Origin: Kitagawia praeruptora
Lineage: Eukaryota; Streptophyta; Magnoliopsida; Apiales; Apiaceae
Reading direction: 5' to 3'
Assembly: GCA_037693485.1 (NCBI GenBank)
Contig: CM075349.1
Location: 28,093,501 to 28,157,500, forward strand
Length of the DNA: 64,000 bases
A program made the translations under genes and the position numbers. Under the pieces are notes generated by a model. That model saw nothing but the letters and a program-made list of their open reading frames with translations. It did not search any database and was not told where the DNA came from. Every line of letters begins with the position of its first letter. The first letter of the stretch is position 1. Shown in pieces: positions 9,331 to 18,279 of this stretch.

Positions 9331-10485
9331 GTGCTTAAACTGTCAAAGAGTCAAGGCCGAACATCAAAGGCCTAGTGGACTTTTGCAGCCATTGGAAATA
9401 CCTGAATGGAAATGGGATCAAATAACCATGGATTTTGTCACGGGATTGCCAGCAACGCGCCATGGATTTAATGCTATATGGGTTATCGTGGACCGCCTTA
9501 CAAAATCAGCCCATTTCTTGCCAATTAAAGAGAAGTATGATGTAGGAAAATTAGTGCAGATCTACATGGATGAAATTGTGACCAGACATGGAGTGCATCA
9601 ACAATAGTTTCTGATCGGGATGCAAGATTTACATCGGCCTTTCGGAAAATATTACAATGAAGCCTTGGTACAAAATTGTGTATTAGTACCGCTTATCACC
9701 CGCAAAGCGATGGACAAAGTGAAAGAACGATTCAAACTCTAGAGGATATGCTTCGAGCCTGTGCACTTGACTTCAGGGGAAGTTGGGTTGAGCACCTACC
9801 GCTGGTGGAATTCGCGTATAATAATAGCTACCATTCTAGTATAGGGATGCCACCATATGAGGCTTTATACGGGAGAAAATGTTGCACACCATTATGTTGG
9901 AGTGACGTAGGTGAAAGAAAATTATTGGGGCCTGAATTGATACAAAAGACGGTAGTTTCTGTACAAATCATAAGAAGAAGATTAAAAGCAGCTCAAGATC
10001 GACAAAAACAATATGCTGACAAAAAGAGAACGGATAGAAGTTATGAACCTGGAGACCATGTATTCCTTAAAATCTCACCATGGAAAGGGCTACATCGATT
10101 TGGAAAGAAAGGGAAACTTAATCCTAGGTATTTGGGACCTTTTGAAATATTAAGGAAGATAGGAAAGGTTGTTTATGAGTTAGCCCTGCCTCCTGATACG
10201 AGAGTTCACAATACATTTCATGTGTCAATGCTTAACCCATATAAGCACGATGACAAACATGTACTTGCATACGAGCCCTGCCAGATTCGAGCAAATTTAA
10301 CATATCAAGAAATTCCAATTAAGGTACTGGAAAGGAAAGAATTTACTCTTCGGAATAGAACCATTCCATGTTTGAAGGTTGTGTGGAAGGATCGACAGAT
10401 AGGAGAAGCTACATGGGAATCTGAAAGTGAAATCAGGAAGAAGTACCTGCAACTTCTTCTCAATTTCGAGGATGAAATTAATTAA
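9331..10485 (+). pseudogene. Gypsy integrase C-terminal half plus chromodomain-like tail
   Basis: The sequence starts at CLNCQRVKAEHQRPSG, the end of the integrase HHCC finger, then WDQITMDFVTGLP and the catalytic-core blocks ISTAYHPQSDGQSERTIQ and LVEFAYNNSYHSSIGMPPYE. The tail VLERKEFTLRNRTIP and VVWKDRQIGEATWE matches the chromodomain-like end of Tekay/Del chromoviruses, which is thought to guide insertion into heterochromatin. The frame is broken at about 9600, where GVHQQ runs into a stop, and again near 9656, where a TGA interrupts the residues before LGTKLCIS. From 9676 to the TAA at 10485 it is open. Non-functional. Confidence 0.88.
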
Positions 10486-10496
10486 GGAGGGGAGAA

Positions 10497-10522
10497 TGTG
10501 ATGCCTCAGGTTAGTGTTCCTG

Positions 10523-10579
<57 letters not shown>

Positions 10580-11981
10580 TAATAATGATAATATTACTAA
10601 AAGAAAATTTTGCTATTATTCTAGTTTATTAATATGTAATTTAGTGGTGTTAAAATGAGTATGTTAGATAATAATTTTAGTCTTATTTTGAGATGCAAGA
10701 CTAATTTGTTATTTAATAATAATGGTAATAATAATAATAATAAATTTTTAAAATTATCTAGGAAATAAGTATAGACTTGTTTAATATTTTAAGCATAATG
10801 GAGGTCCTTGAGTGTAGACCAAAGATTATAAATCCTAAAAAGAAATAATTTTAGGAAATTCTAGAATACACTCTAAAATTGGGAACTTTGTATGAACCTT
10901 TCACCACCGACATATAGACATACAGAAAGATAGATACAGATAGAGGTATTTTGAGAGAAGATAAGAAAGAAAGAAGAAGAGAGAACAGAAGTTTAACTAG
11001 AAGGGAGGTTAAGAGGGAAAAACAATTGCTTCGCAATTATACAAAGGGAGTAAGGTTTTACGAGGAAGGCAAGTCCTCTATTCTTTTATTTTGGCCTCTC
11101 TTTTAATAATCTGAAATTTATTGTGCTATTCTTTGATTCTCCCCTCAAATGGTTGTTGATTGTTCATTAAAGCTTGATATCATATACTTTATGTATATTC
11201 CAATTCAATTGTTTAAGTGAGATTGTTGCGATTTTAATTAATGAAATGGAGCTTGTTTAATTTGAAAGCAAAAGTGAGCCAGTTATCTAGTTTGTTGAAT
11301 CATTCTCGTGGCTTTATTACTTCTCCCATACATCATCAGCTTCATTATTTTTGCATTCATAAGAGAGTAAGTCCCTATTGCTAATAGATGGGATGTGGCT
11401 AATGATGGTACTAAGCCACGAATGAAGGTTTGTGGACATATGTCTTAAAATTGATGGCCACTAGAGCTGATCACTCTAGTATACGAAAGATAATTTATTG
11501 ACTATACTCTCTTTCTTTCCTATATGTTGTTCAACGCTGAATTTGTCATTCCTTTTTGTTTACTAATCATCCATGTATCCTTTGTTATTTTGTTTCTTTA
11601 CGGACTTGCTGAGCATGTTTATGCTCATGATTGTGGTGTTTTAATTCTTTTTCAGCAAACAAATCTAGACGGCAATAGCTAAAAAGGGGGTTCGAGCAGG
11701 TTGGTAGAGAGGATGATATTTAGAGTTCTTTTGTTCACTACTAGTATGGAAACATGGAGGCCTGGTGTATTATCTTTTTGTCTCAGGAAAATGTGTGCTT
11801 TAGTAATAGTTGTAGTATAACAATATCTCTTAGTCCTGGTGTTTGAAATCTTGTAAATATTGTAGTTGCTGCTATGTATAGGCCTTGGGACCTTATGGAA
11901 TTGTGATTTATATGTAATGACTTAAATATGTAAGAAGTAGCTCTTTTGTGTAAATTTTATGGTGGGTGTACGGATGTTACA
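10497..11981 (+). repeat. 3' LTR of the Tekay-type Gypsy
   Basis: A polypurine tract (AAGGAGGGGAGAA, 10484-10496) is followed by TGTGATGCCTCAGG. The LTR is judged to end at GGATGTTACA (11981), the usual TGTGATGCC...GTTACA ends of this lineage. Length about 1485 bp. It contains an (AAT)n microsatellite at about 10526-10590 and a shorter one near 10725. The partner LTR is not in the window, so the right end is inferred from its sequence. Confidence 0.75.
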
Positions 11982-12210
11982 TCTAGCACCTTAACGTTTT
12001 GGAGCGACGGGTTATTTAACACGTCGAGTTTGAAATTAATGTTAGAATGGAATTGAGGAATATAAGTCCTTCTGGAAGCTCCTCTAGCTTTGAACAGCTA
12101 AGTATACACAATTCGGATAGAACGGGCATGCTTCCTTCCTCCACCCTCCGTTTCACTAAGTTACGGAGAATATCAACTGAAATAACGGAGAGTTTTGGGA
12201 AACCTGCGAC

Positions 12211-12638
12211 CAGTGGAGGATTTAATGGGGCGAGGGGGGTCCATTGCCCCCTGAGTTTGGTATTACAATAGGTAGTATATATTTTGTATGTATTGTGTGT
12301 GTAGCTTAGATGGTTAATGGTAATGTATTACATCGCAATGGTCAGGGTTCGATCCCCTCCTAGTGTATTTCATTGTTTTTTTTTTCAAATTTTTCTTAAT
12401 ATTTTATCACAATAGTATCCTAAATTCCTGAAAATTGATTATAAAGTTATACATATAAGTAATTCAACTCCAAATTTCAAATATTTTCATTTTTTATTTT
12501 ATTTAATTGATTTAATTGTGAAAAAAATTTATTTATATTATATTTACTTCACAATTATAACAAAAAATTTATAAAAAATAATTTATTATTCATTACTTTT
12601 TTCCGCCCCCCTGAAAATAATTCATGCGTCCGCCACTG
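12211..12638. mobile_element. hAT-type MITE, 428 bp, with 8-bp TSD
   Basis: Terminal inverted repeats are CAGTGGAGGA at the left and TCCGCCACTG at the right (one mismatch in ten). Perfect 8-bp duplications CCTGCGAC flank it (12203-12210 and 12639-12646), the hAT signature. Removing the element and one TSD restores the NLR alignment. No transposase. It contains tRNA-like promoter boxes, described separately. Confidence 0.93.
12301..12356 (+). other. tRNA-like A and B boxes inside the hAT MITE
   Basis: TAGCTTAGATGGTTAATGG (12302-12320) fits a Pol III A box and GGTTCGATCCC (12346-12356) a B box, at tRNA-like spacing. No acceptor-stem pairing is evident, so it is not called a tRNA gene. It may be a SINE or tRNA fragment caught in the MITE. 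Confidence 0.6.
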
Positions 12639-12845
12639 CCTGCGACTGAGCACATCATTTCGTTACCCATAAATGTCTAAATACTTAAACTGAGCTCACT
12701 CAACGTAGTAATCTTCTTGAGTGATGGCATTAGGCCTTCCTCTTGGCAGAAGTCCCAAAATGTTAAGCGGGTGATAATCGGATTTTAACCATACAACCGA
12801 GTACAATTGAAGTTTTATTATTACTAACATTTTGCCCGTACTTCG

Positions 12846-13194
12846 TATTAAGGATTCTGATGGAAATCAATTTCCTGATTCTGAGCACAATAAAACATGA
12901 TATATGTTTTCTGTTATGCACCTGTAAATATAATTAGCTATATTAAGGATTCTGATGCAAATCAATTTCCTGATTCTGAGCATAATAAAACATGATATAT
13001 GTCTTCTGTTATGCACCTGTAAATATAATTAGCTAGCTGTGATTATCTCTCTAGTTAAGGAAACAATCTTTAGCATATTTCAACGGCTGATTGTTAGCCA
13101 CAATCTTAGTGTTGTACTTACTGTAATTCCTCACTTGTAATTGTATTTAAACTAAAGCACTGGATAAGAAAAGTAAGTTTCCACTTATCTTACA
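12846..13194 (+). repeat. 5' LTR with a 95-bp head duplication
   Basis: The 254-bp LTR (12941-13194) matches the 3' LTR closely. Its first 95 bp (TATTAAGGATTCTGATG to TAATTAGCTA) also stand immediately upstream at 12846-12940, making a head-to-tail duplication outside the normal LTR but inside the TSD. It ends TCTTACA. Confidence 0.92.
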
Positions 13195-13587
13195 ACATTC
13201 ATCTCTAAATTAGCTGCTCGTTTCTCCCTTAAAGACCTCGGACCTCTATCTTACTTTCTTGGGGTTGAAGTTGTACCTACACCTAATGGTTTGTTTCTCA
13301 ATCAAACTAAATACAATACAGACATTCTCACTCGCTCTAATATGTTAGGTTCTAATCCAGTTAGTACCCCTATGACTCCTACTCCTCTTACTCTCACTGG
13401 TGGCAGACCTCTTTCTTCATCTACCAAATATCGAGCTCTTGTTTGTGCTCTTCAATATCTGTCCCTCACACGTCCCGACGTTGCCTTCTCAGTCAACAAA
13501 TTATCTCAATATATGCATTGTCCTACTGATGATCACTGGCAGGCACTAAAGAGATTGCTTCGCTATTTAAATGGTACTGCTCACCAT
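13195..13587 (+). pseudogene. Copia reverse transcriptase, C-terminal part
   Basis: The frame reads ISKLAARFSLKDLGPLSYFLGVE, then NPVSTPMTPTPLTLTGG, then ALQYLSLTRPDVAFSVNKLSQYM and LLRYLNGTAHH, the thumb/connection region leading to RNase H in Copia pol. It begins past the YVDD active site, directly after the 5' LTR, so RT activity is impossible. It is cut after GTAHH by the CACTA insertion and continues as DLMLHQNSP at 22642. Confidence 0.92.
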
Positions 13588-13830
13588 CACTACGCCACAT
13601 ATGGGCTTCAGCAACGCTTTTTTCAGTGTTACGAGCAAAAGTGTAGCCATATATGCCTTAACATTGGTCTACGCCTACACATTTTTTTAATTTTACCATT
13701 TCTTTAAATTAGTGTTACCATAGATTTCAGACTGTATCTATCCTAACACGGAAGCAAGTGTAGGCGTTGGTCTTTTTTTTTTTTTTTGAAACAGAGGCGT
13801 TGGTCTTTAAAAAATGTGTAGCCATTGCCC
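13588..13830. repeat. left subterminal repeat region of the CACTA element
   Basis: Repeated AAAGTGTAGCCATA and GTCTACGCCTACAC motifs in both orientations (13635-13720 and 13750-13830) match the array at the right end. Such arrays bind transposase in CACTA elements. Confidence 0.8.
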
Positions 13831-13968
13831 TTTAAAAATGAGTAAAAAATAGGCGGGCTTAATCTTTATCCGAAAATTTGATTTAAGCGGGTCAAATTTT
13901 GTTAAATCTCCCAATTATTCCCTCTATCTCAATTATTCACTTTGTCACTCACTCTCTCTCAACACACA

Positions 13969-13978
<10 letters not shown>

Positions 13979-14054
<76 letters not shown>
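13979..14054. repeat. (AT)n microsatellite
   Basis: About 75 bases of uninterrupted AT dinucleotide after a CT-rich stretch, in what looks like the 5' untranslated or promoter part of a captured gene. Confidence 0.95.
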
Positions 14055-14057
<3 letters not shown>

Positions 14058-14103
14058 CCAAATTTCAATTAAACCCCAAGCAATTAGGGTTCTTCACAGG
14101 TTC

Positions 14104-14747
14104 TGATAATCCTCACGGCCGATTAATGGCTTCCGATCACTGTTCCGATCACTGTTCCGGGGGTACTTCACCTGAGTTTGGGTATCTGCAAAATAATGCT
14201 TGTCCGGGGGTGGTGGCCGTCAAGCACCTCCGGTGTGAGAATCAGTAATCGAAATAATAATAATCGAAACGGGTGAAAATGTATCTGTGTGAAGGGAGAG
14301 GATGAGTAGTAAATTTTGTGCTATTGAAATTGTATATGTATATTTATGAGCTTTTTGTATGAAAATTGTGACCTTGAGCGTATATAAATTGTGAGAGAGA
14401 GAGAGTCCCCCTTCTTATGTGAACAAAGACATGTATTTATAGGCTGAGCCTTTTGGCTACTGTACCAAATGCGGCTACCAAATGCTTTATGCACACAAGT
14501 GGGTGTAAGATCTTTGTGACATGCAAGTGGGTGTAAGATATTTGGCATGCAAGTGGGTGATAGGATATTTGGCATGCAAGTGGGTGATAGGATATTTGTG
14601 GCATGCAAGTGGGTGTAAGATATTTGTTTGTCAAGTTGAGTAATTTAGGGAAGATAATATTTTATGACACGTGTATAGAAAAGCAAGTAATGTTTTTGGT
14701 TGGTCAACAGCGGGTGCCCGCTGTAGGCTTACAGCGGGTACCTATCA
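14104..14747 (-). repeat. 3' LTR (left copy) of the LARD-like element
   Basis: Plus-strand ends are TGATAATCC and ACCTATCA, about 644 bp. It includes a short tandem set of GCAAGTGGGTGxxAGATATTTG units (14520-14630). Differs from the right copy at scattered bases and by a small indel near 14683. Confidence 0.9.
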
Positions 14748-14847
14748 TTGCCCCCCACTCCTTCTGTGCGCTTTAGCGGACAGGAGGAGTAGAGAAAGAA
14801 TCTGTCAATAATATGCAATAATGTTGAGAAATTTTTGAAAAGGTTGC

Positions 14848-15112
14848 TATGTGTGCCCCCCAAGTGTTGGTTGACATTACTTGGGGTTGGAAAATTTTTG
14901 TGAAAATTTGCCCCCCAAGTGTTGGCGGACAACACTTAGGAGTTAGAAAAAATTTGTGAAAATATGCCCCCCCAAGTGTTGGCGGACAACACTTAGGAGT
15001 TATAAAAAATTTGTGAAAATATGCCCCCCAAGTGTTGGCGGACAACACTTAGGAGTTAGAAATTTTTTTTGAAAATATGCCCCCCAAGTGTTGGCGGACA
15101 ACACTTAGGAGT
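14848..15112. repeat. tandem array, about 56-bp unit, five copies
   Basis: Each unit reads GCCCCCCAAGTGTTGGCGG, then ACAACACTTAGGAGTT, then an A/T-rich tail. The embedded AAGTGTTG...CAACACTT is an inverted repeat able to form a hairpin. Short ORFs here are by-products of the repeat. Confidence 0.92.
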
Positions 15113-15539
15113 TTAAAGAATATTTTGCTAAAATTTGTTGGACGGTCGTTTGGTGTAGCTGGATGTGGTGCTTGACGGGCTTGTAAGTTAAAACATTTTT
15201 GTTTAGTGTGCGCAATTTGTAGCATGAATTTATGGGAAGTGGTGTGGATATTATAGCTATAAAGATGATGCGATTACATAAGTAAAAATAAGATAAGCAG
15301 GTATGTGATAGCATCAGTGGATATAAATAGTGCTTTTAGTATTGAAGGGAAAACCTGTAGTTGTCGTAGTGATCCCGAGGTATGCTTGACGGAGTTTTTG
15401 TTACTTGCTTGCTTTTTTGCTTTTGTTGTGTGCTTGCTTTTGTTTGCCAAGTACGTGAGCTTTTGTAAGCAGCACTTCTTTGTTGATATTTGTTGCCCAT
15501 CAAGGGACTTAGACTTTGTTGGTTGCTTTTGTAAGTAGC

Positions 15540-15630
15540 GGGCTATTTGTTGACAGCGGGTTTTTTGTTGACAACGGACTTTTTGTTGACAGCGGGCTTT
15601 TTGTTGACAGCGGGCTTTTTGTTGACAGGT
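15540..15630. repeat. tandem array, about 19-bp unit, five copies
   Basis: Unit GCGGGCTTTTTGTTGACA with small variants. The CAGCGGGC/GACAGCGG words recur elsewhere in this element, including its LTRs. Confidence 0.9.
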
Positions 15631-15904
15631 ACGTGAGTTGTTCGCATAGGACATTTGTAGGATACGGCCCGTAAAGGTGCTTTGTAGGATGCCGCCCGCA
15701 TATGAACATGTGAGTTGTAGGATGTTGTATGTAAACGTACCAAGTACGTGAGCTTTTGTAAGTAGCACTTCTTCTTTGGTATTTGTTGCCCACTAGGGGA
15801 CTTAGACTTTGTTGGTTGCTTTTGTAAGTGGTAGCTTCCCCGCTTAAGGGACTTGTAGAAATTTGCTATTGTAGTTGGTTGCTTGCCCGCTTAGGGACTT
15901 TGCT

Positions 15905-16290
15905 TTGTAACCGTAGATTGTAATCCATAGTCGTGAACTTATCCGTTTTGGGTGCTTGGCTTGGTAACCGTGGAACGAAATCCATAGTCATTAGCCTGCC
16001 CGTCTAGGGGACTTAGTTCTTTAACCGTAGATTGGAATCCATAGTCGTGAACTTATCCGTTTTGGGTGCTTGGCTTGGTAACCGTGGAACGAAATCCATA
16101 GTCATTAGCCTGCCCGTCTAGGGGACTTAGTTCTTTAACCGTAGATTGGAATCCATAGTCGTGAACTTATCCGTTTTGGGTGCTTGGCTTGGTAACCGTG
16201 GAACGAAATCCATAGTCATTAGCCTGCCCGTCTAGGGGACTTAGTTCTTTAACCGTAGATTGGAATCCATAGTCAGTAGCCTGCCCGTCT
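15905..16290. repeat. tandem array, about 115-bp unit, a little over three copies
   Basis: Units start near GGGACTTAGTTCTTTAACCG and contain two similar halves (CGTAGATTGGAATCCATAGT and CGTGGAACGAAATCCATAGT), so the unit itself arose by duplication. Copies are nearly identical. Confidence 0.92.
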
Positions 16291-16436
16291 AGGGGGCTTT
16301 GATAATTTTGCTATTGTAGTAAGATGCTTGCCTGTGTAGGGACTTGTAGGTTGGATGTCCGTGTAACAGCGGACAGCGGGCTCGATGTTGAATGTTGTAA
16401 GAGTTGAATGCTCATTTGATTGATGGCGAATATTTT

Positions 16437-16775
16437 GTTGTCAGCGGACATTTTGTTGTCAGAGGACATTTTGTCAGAGGACATTTCGTCAGAGGACATT
16501 TCTTCAGAGGACATTTCTTCAGAGGACATTTTGTCAGAGGACATGTCGTCAGAGGATATTTCGTCAGAGGACATTTCGTCAGAGGACATTTCTTCAGAGG
16601 ACATTTCTTCAGAGGACATTTTGTCAGAGGACATATCGTCAGAGGACATTTCGTCAGAGGACATTTTGTCAGAGGACATGTCGTCAGAGGACATGTCGTT
16701 AGAGGACATTTTGTTGGAGGACATTTTGTTGAGGACATTTTGTTGGAGGACATTTTGTTGGAGGACATTTTTCTT
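16437..16775. repeat. 15-bp minisatellite, about 20 copies
   Basis: Unit GAGGACATTTCGTCA with variants. As 15 is a multiple of 3, the array reads open in several frames on both strands as pentapeptide repeats (MSSDE, CPLTK, GHFVR, SEDIS). No codon start, domain or bias supports any of them as a gene. Confidence 0.93.
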
Positions 16776-16924
16776 ACAGCGGGTCCGTTTTGGACAGCGG
16801 ACGTTTTTCTGACAGCGGGTCCGTTTTTGACAACGGACGCACGCATATTGGTTTGCCCAGTGCTGAGATGGTAGAGCTGGTGGAGGCTTTTCTTAAAGAA
16901 AAAAGCCCTCCTTCCAGCGCCAAA

Positions 16925-17560
16925 TGATAATCCTCACGGCCGATTAATGGCTTCCGATCACTGTTCCGATCACTGTTCCGGGGGTACTTCACCTGAGTTT
17001 GGGTATCTGCAAAATAATGTTTGTCCGGGGGTGGTGGCCGTCAAGCACCTCCGGTGTGAGAATCAGTAATCGAAATAATAATAATCGAAACGGGTGAAAA
17101 TGTATCTGTGTGAAGGGAGAGGATGAGTAGTAAATTTTGTGCTATTGAAATTGTATATGTATATTTATGAGCTTTTTGTATGAAAATTGTGACCTTGAGC
17201 GTATATAAATTGTGTGAGAGAGAGAGTCCCCTTCTTATGTGAACAAAGACATGTATTTATAGGCTGAGCCTTTTGGCTACTGTACCAAATGCGGCTACCA
17301 AATGCTTTATGCACACAAGTGGGTGTAAGATCTTTGTGACATGCAAGTGGGTGTAAGATATTTGGCATGCAAGTGGGTGATAGGATATTTGGCATGTAAG
17401 TGGGTGATAGGATATTTGTGGTATGCAAGTGGGTGTAAGATATTTGTTTGTCAAGTTGAGTAATTTAGGGAAGATAATATTTTATGACACGTGTATAGAA
17501 AAATGTTTTTGGTTGGTCAACAGCGGGTGCCCGCTGTTGGCTTACAGCGGCTACCTGTCA
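16925..17560 (-). repeat. 5' LTR (right copy) of the LARD-like element
   Basis: Plus-strand ends are TGATAATCC and ACCTGTCA, 636 bp, followed by the TSD GGTTC. On the minus strand the primer-binding site lies just inside its left edge (16910-16924). Confidence 0.9.
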
Positions 17561-18112
17561 GGTTCTATTCATGTTTAATTAGGGCTCTCACTACGGGTTG
17601 TGTTCGGGTTCAATTAGGGTTCGACTGGGTTCTTGTTTAAGTGTCTTCTTCAGGTATTCATCTCCTTGTTTTTTGTTTATGTATAACATGTTTCGATTAT
17701 GGTGGGTTTGTGTAAAACATGTTTCGATTGGGTTGTGTTCGGGTTCAATTAGGCTTCATAACTGTATTTAATGTTTCGATTATGCTTATTTGGGGATTCG
17801 ATTATTTGGGGCTTACTCTTATAACATGCTTACTGGTGGTAGTCTTTTGGTTACTTCTTTTTTAAATGGGTCGTTAATATACTTTTGTCACTTGCAAATT
17901 GAATGCCACAGTATGTTGATGACCGTCGGTTTGAATTGAGTTTCAGTGAAGATATACTTATTTATAAAAAAATGATATTCTTCATCTACTTTAAATATGT
18001 ATTGATCTTTGATGTATGTCTTCTGATCTGTATATGTTTCTATTTACTGTTGTTAATTGTGTCAGATGTAATATCATAGGTTGAATTGACACTTTATCTT
18101 TTGGTCAGCCAA
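17561..18112 (+). other. captured non-coding stretch, possible 5' UTR and intron of the SWC2 fragment
   Basis: It continues the sequence before the LARD insertion (ATTAGGGTTCTTCACAG). It is T-rich with CTTCTTCAGGTATTC, which could be a splice donor, and has an intron-like composition up to the SWC2-like exon. No ORF of interest. Confidence 0.4.
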
Positions 18113-18189
18113 TAAAGAGGAAAAAGGAAGGCGAGGAAAAGAGGATGACCCAAGAAGAGATGCTTCTGGAAGCTGCTCAAACTAAAGGT
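18113..18189 (+). pseudogene. captured exon fragment of SWC2/YL1 (SWR1 complex subunit)
   Basis: The exon-like stretch encodes KRKKEGEEKRMTQEEM followed by LLEAAQT and runs into an intron-like GTTTATG. TQEEMLLEAAQT is highly characteristic of the YL1/SWC2 family, a subunit of the SWR1 complex that deposits histone H2A.Z. Only about 25 residues remain, with intron-like flanks, so the capture was of genomic DNA and not of an mRNA copy. It cannot make a functional protein alone. The identification rests on memory of the family motif. Confidence 0.7.
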
Positions 18190-18279
18190 TTATGATAATC
18201 AATTAGCTGTTATTGTGCTACTTTATTTTTTCTTACTAGCACTGTCTCTTATTGTTCTTTTTCCTTTTGTTTATAGACC

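Larger units (their letters stand above)
9331..11981 (+). mobile_element. Tekay-type Ty3/Gypsy remnant, 3' end
   Basis: Integrase C-terminal half with a chromodomain-like tail, polypurine tract and 3' LTR survive. The left edge is cut by the SIRE-type Copia inside the integrase zinc-binding domain (CLNCQRVKAEHQ, at the last CxxC). The rest of this element should lie beyond the left edge of the window, on the far side of the Copia. Confidence 0.85.
12030..12845 (-). pseudogene. NLR-1: C-terminal LRR fragment of a CC-NB-LRR gene
   Basis: The minus strand carries the same LRR end found at 30.7-31.1 kb and 53.2-53.7 kb (compare GFPKLTNLTLEFLPN and SMPVL...LEELPEGMK in those copies). Matching blocks are 12045-12210 and 12640-12790, interrupted by a hAT MITE; the match fades after about 12790. 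The right end is cut by the TA..CA Copia at 12846. No useful ORF remains. NLRs are intracellular immune receptors, and this is a decayed paralogue in the same orientation as NLR-2 and NLR-3. Confidence 0.8.
14104..17560 (-). mobile_element. non-autonomous LTR element (LARD-like), repeat-filled, no protein
   Basis: LTRs 14104-14747 and 16925-17560 are flanked by GGTTC (14099-14103 and 17561-17565). On the minus strand the 5' LTR (right copy) ends in ATTATCA and is followed by TTTGGCGCTGGAAGG, a primer-binding site of the type seen in Tat-related and non-autonomous Gypsy elements. A polypurine tract GGAGTGGGGGGCAA precedes the left LTR. The 2.2-kb interior is a succession of tandem arrays and contains no gag or pol. 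It must depend on another element's proteins. Nested inside the CACTA element. Confidence 0.88.

Noticed and set aside
12047..12271. Plus-strand ORF of 74 residues
   Set aside because: It is the antisense of NLR-1 running into the hAT MITE.
12301..12360. tRNA gene
   Set aside because: A and B boxes only; no acceptor or anticodon stem pairing could be drawn.
16437..16775. CRISPR-like regular repeats
   Set aside because: Direct 15-bp tandem repeats with no unique spacers, in plant DNA; a minisatellite.
14321..17454. Overlapping ORFs on both strands within the LARD-like element, including the 130-160-residue repeat proteins at 16311-16874
   Set aside because: All follow tandem repeats or LTR sequence; no domain, no consistent frame and no start context.
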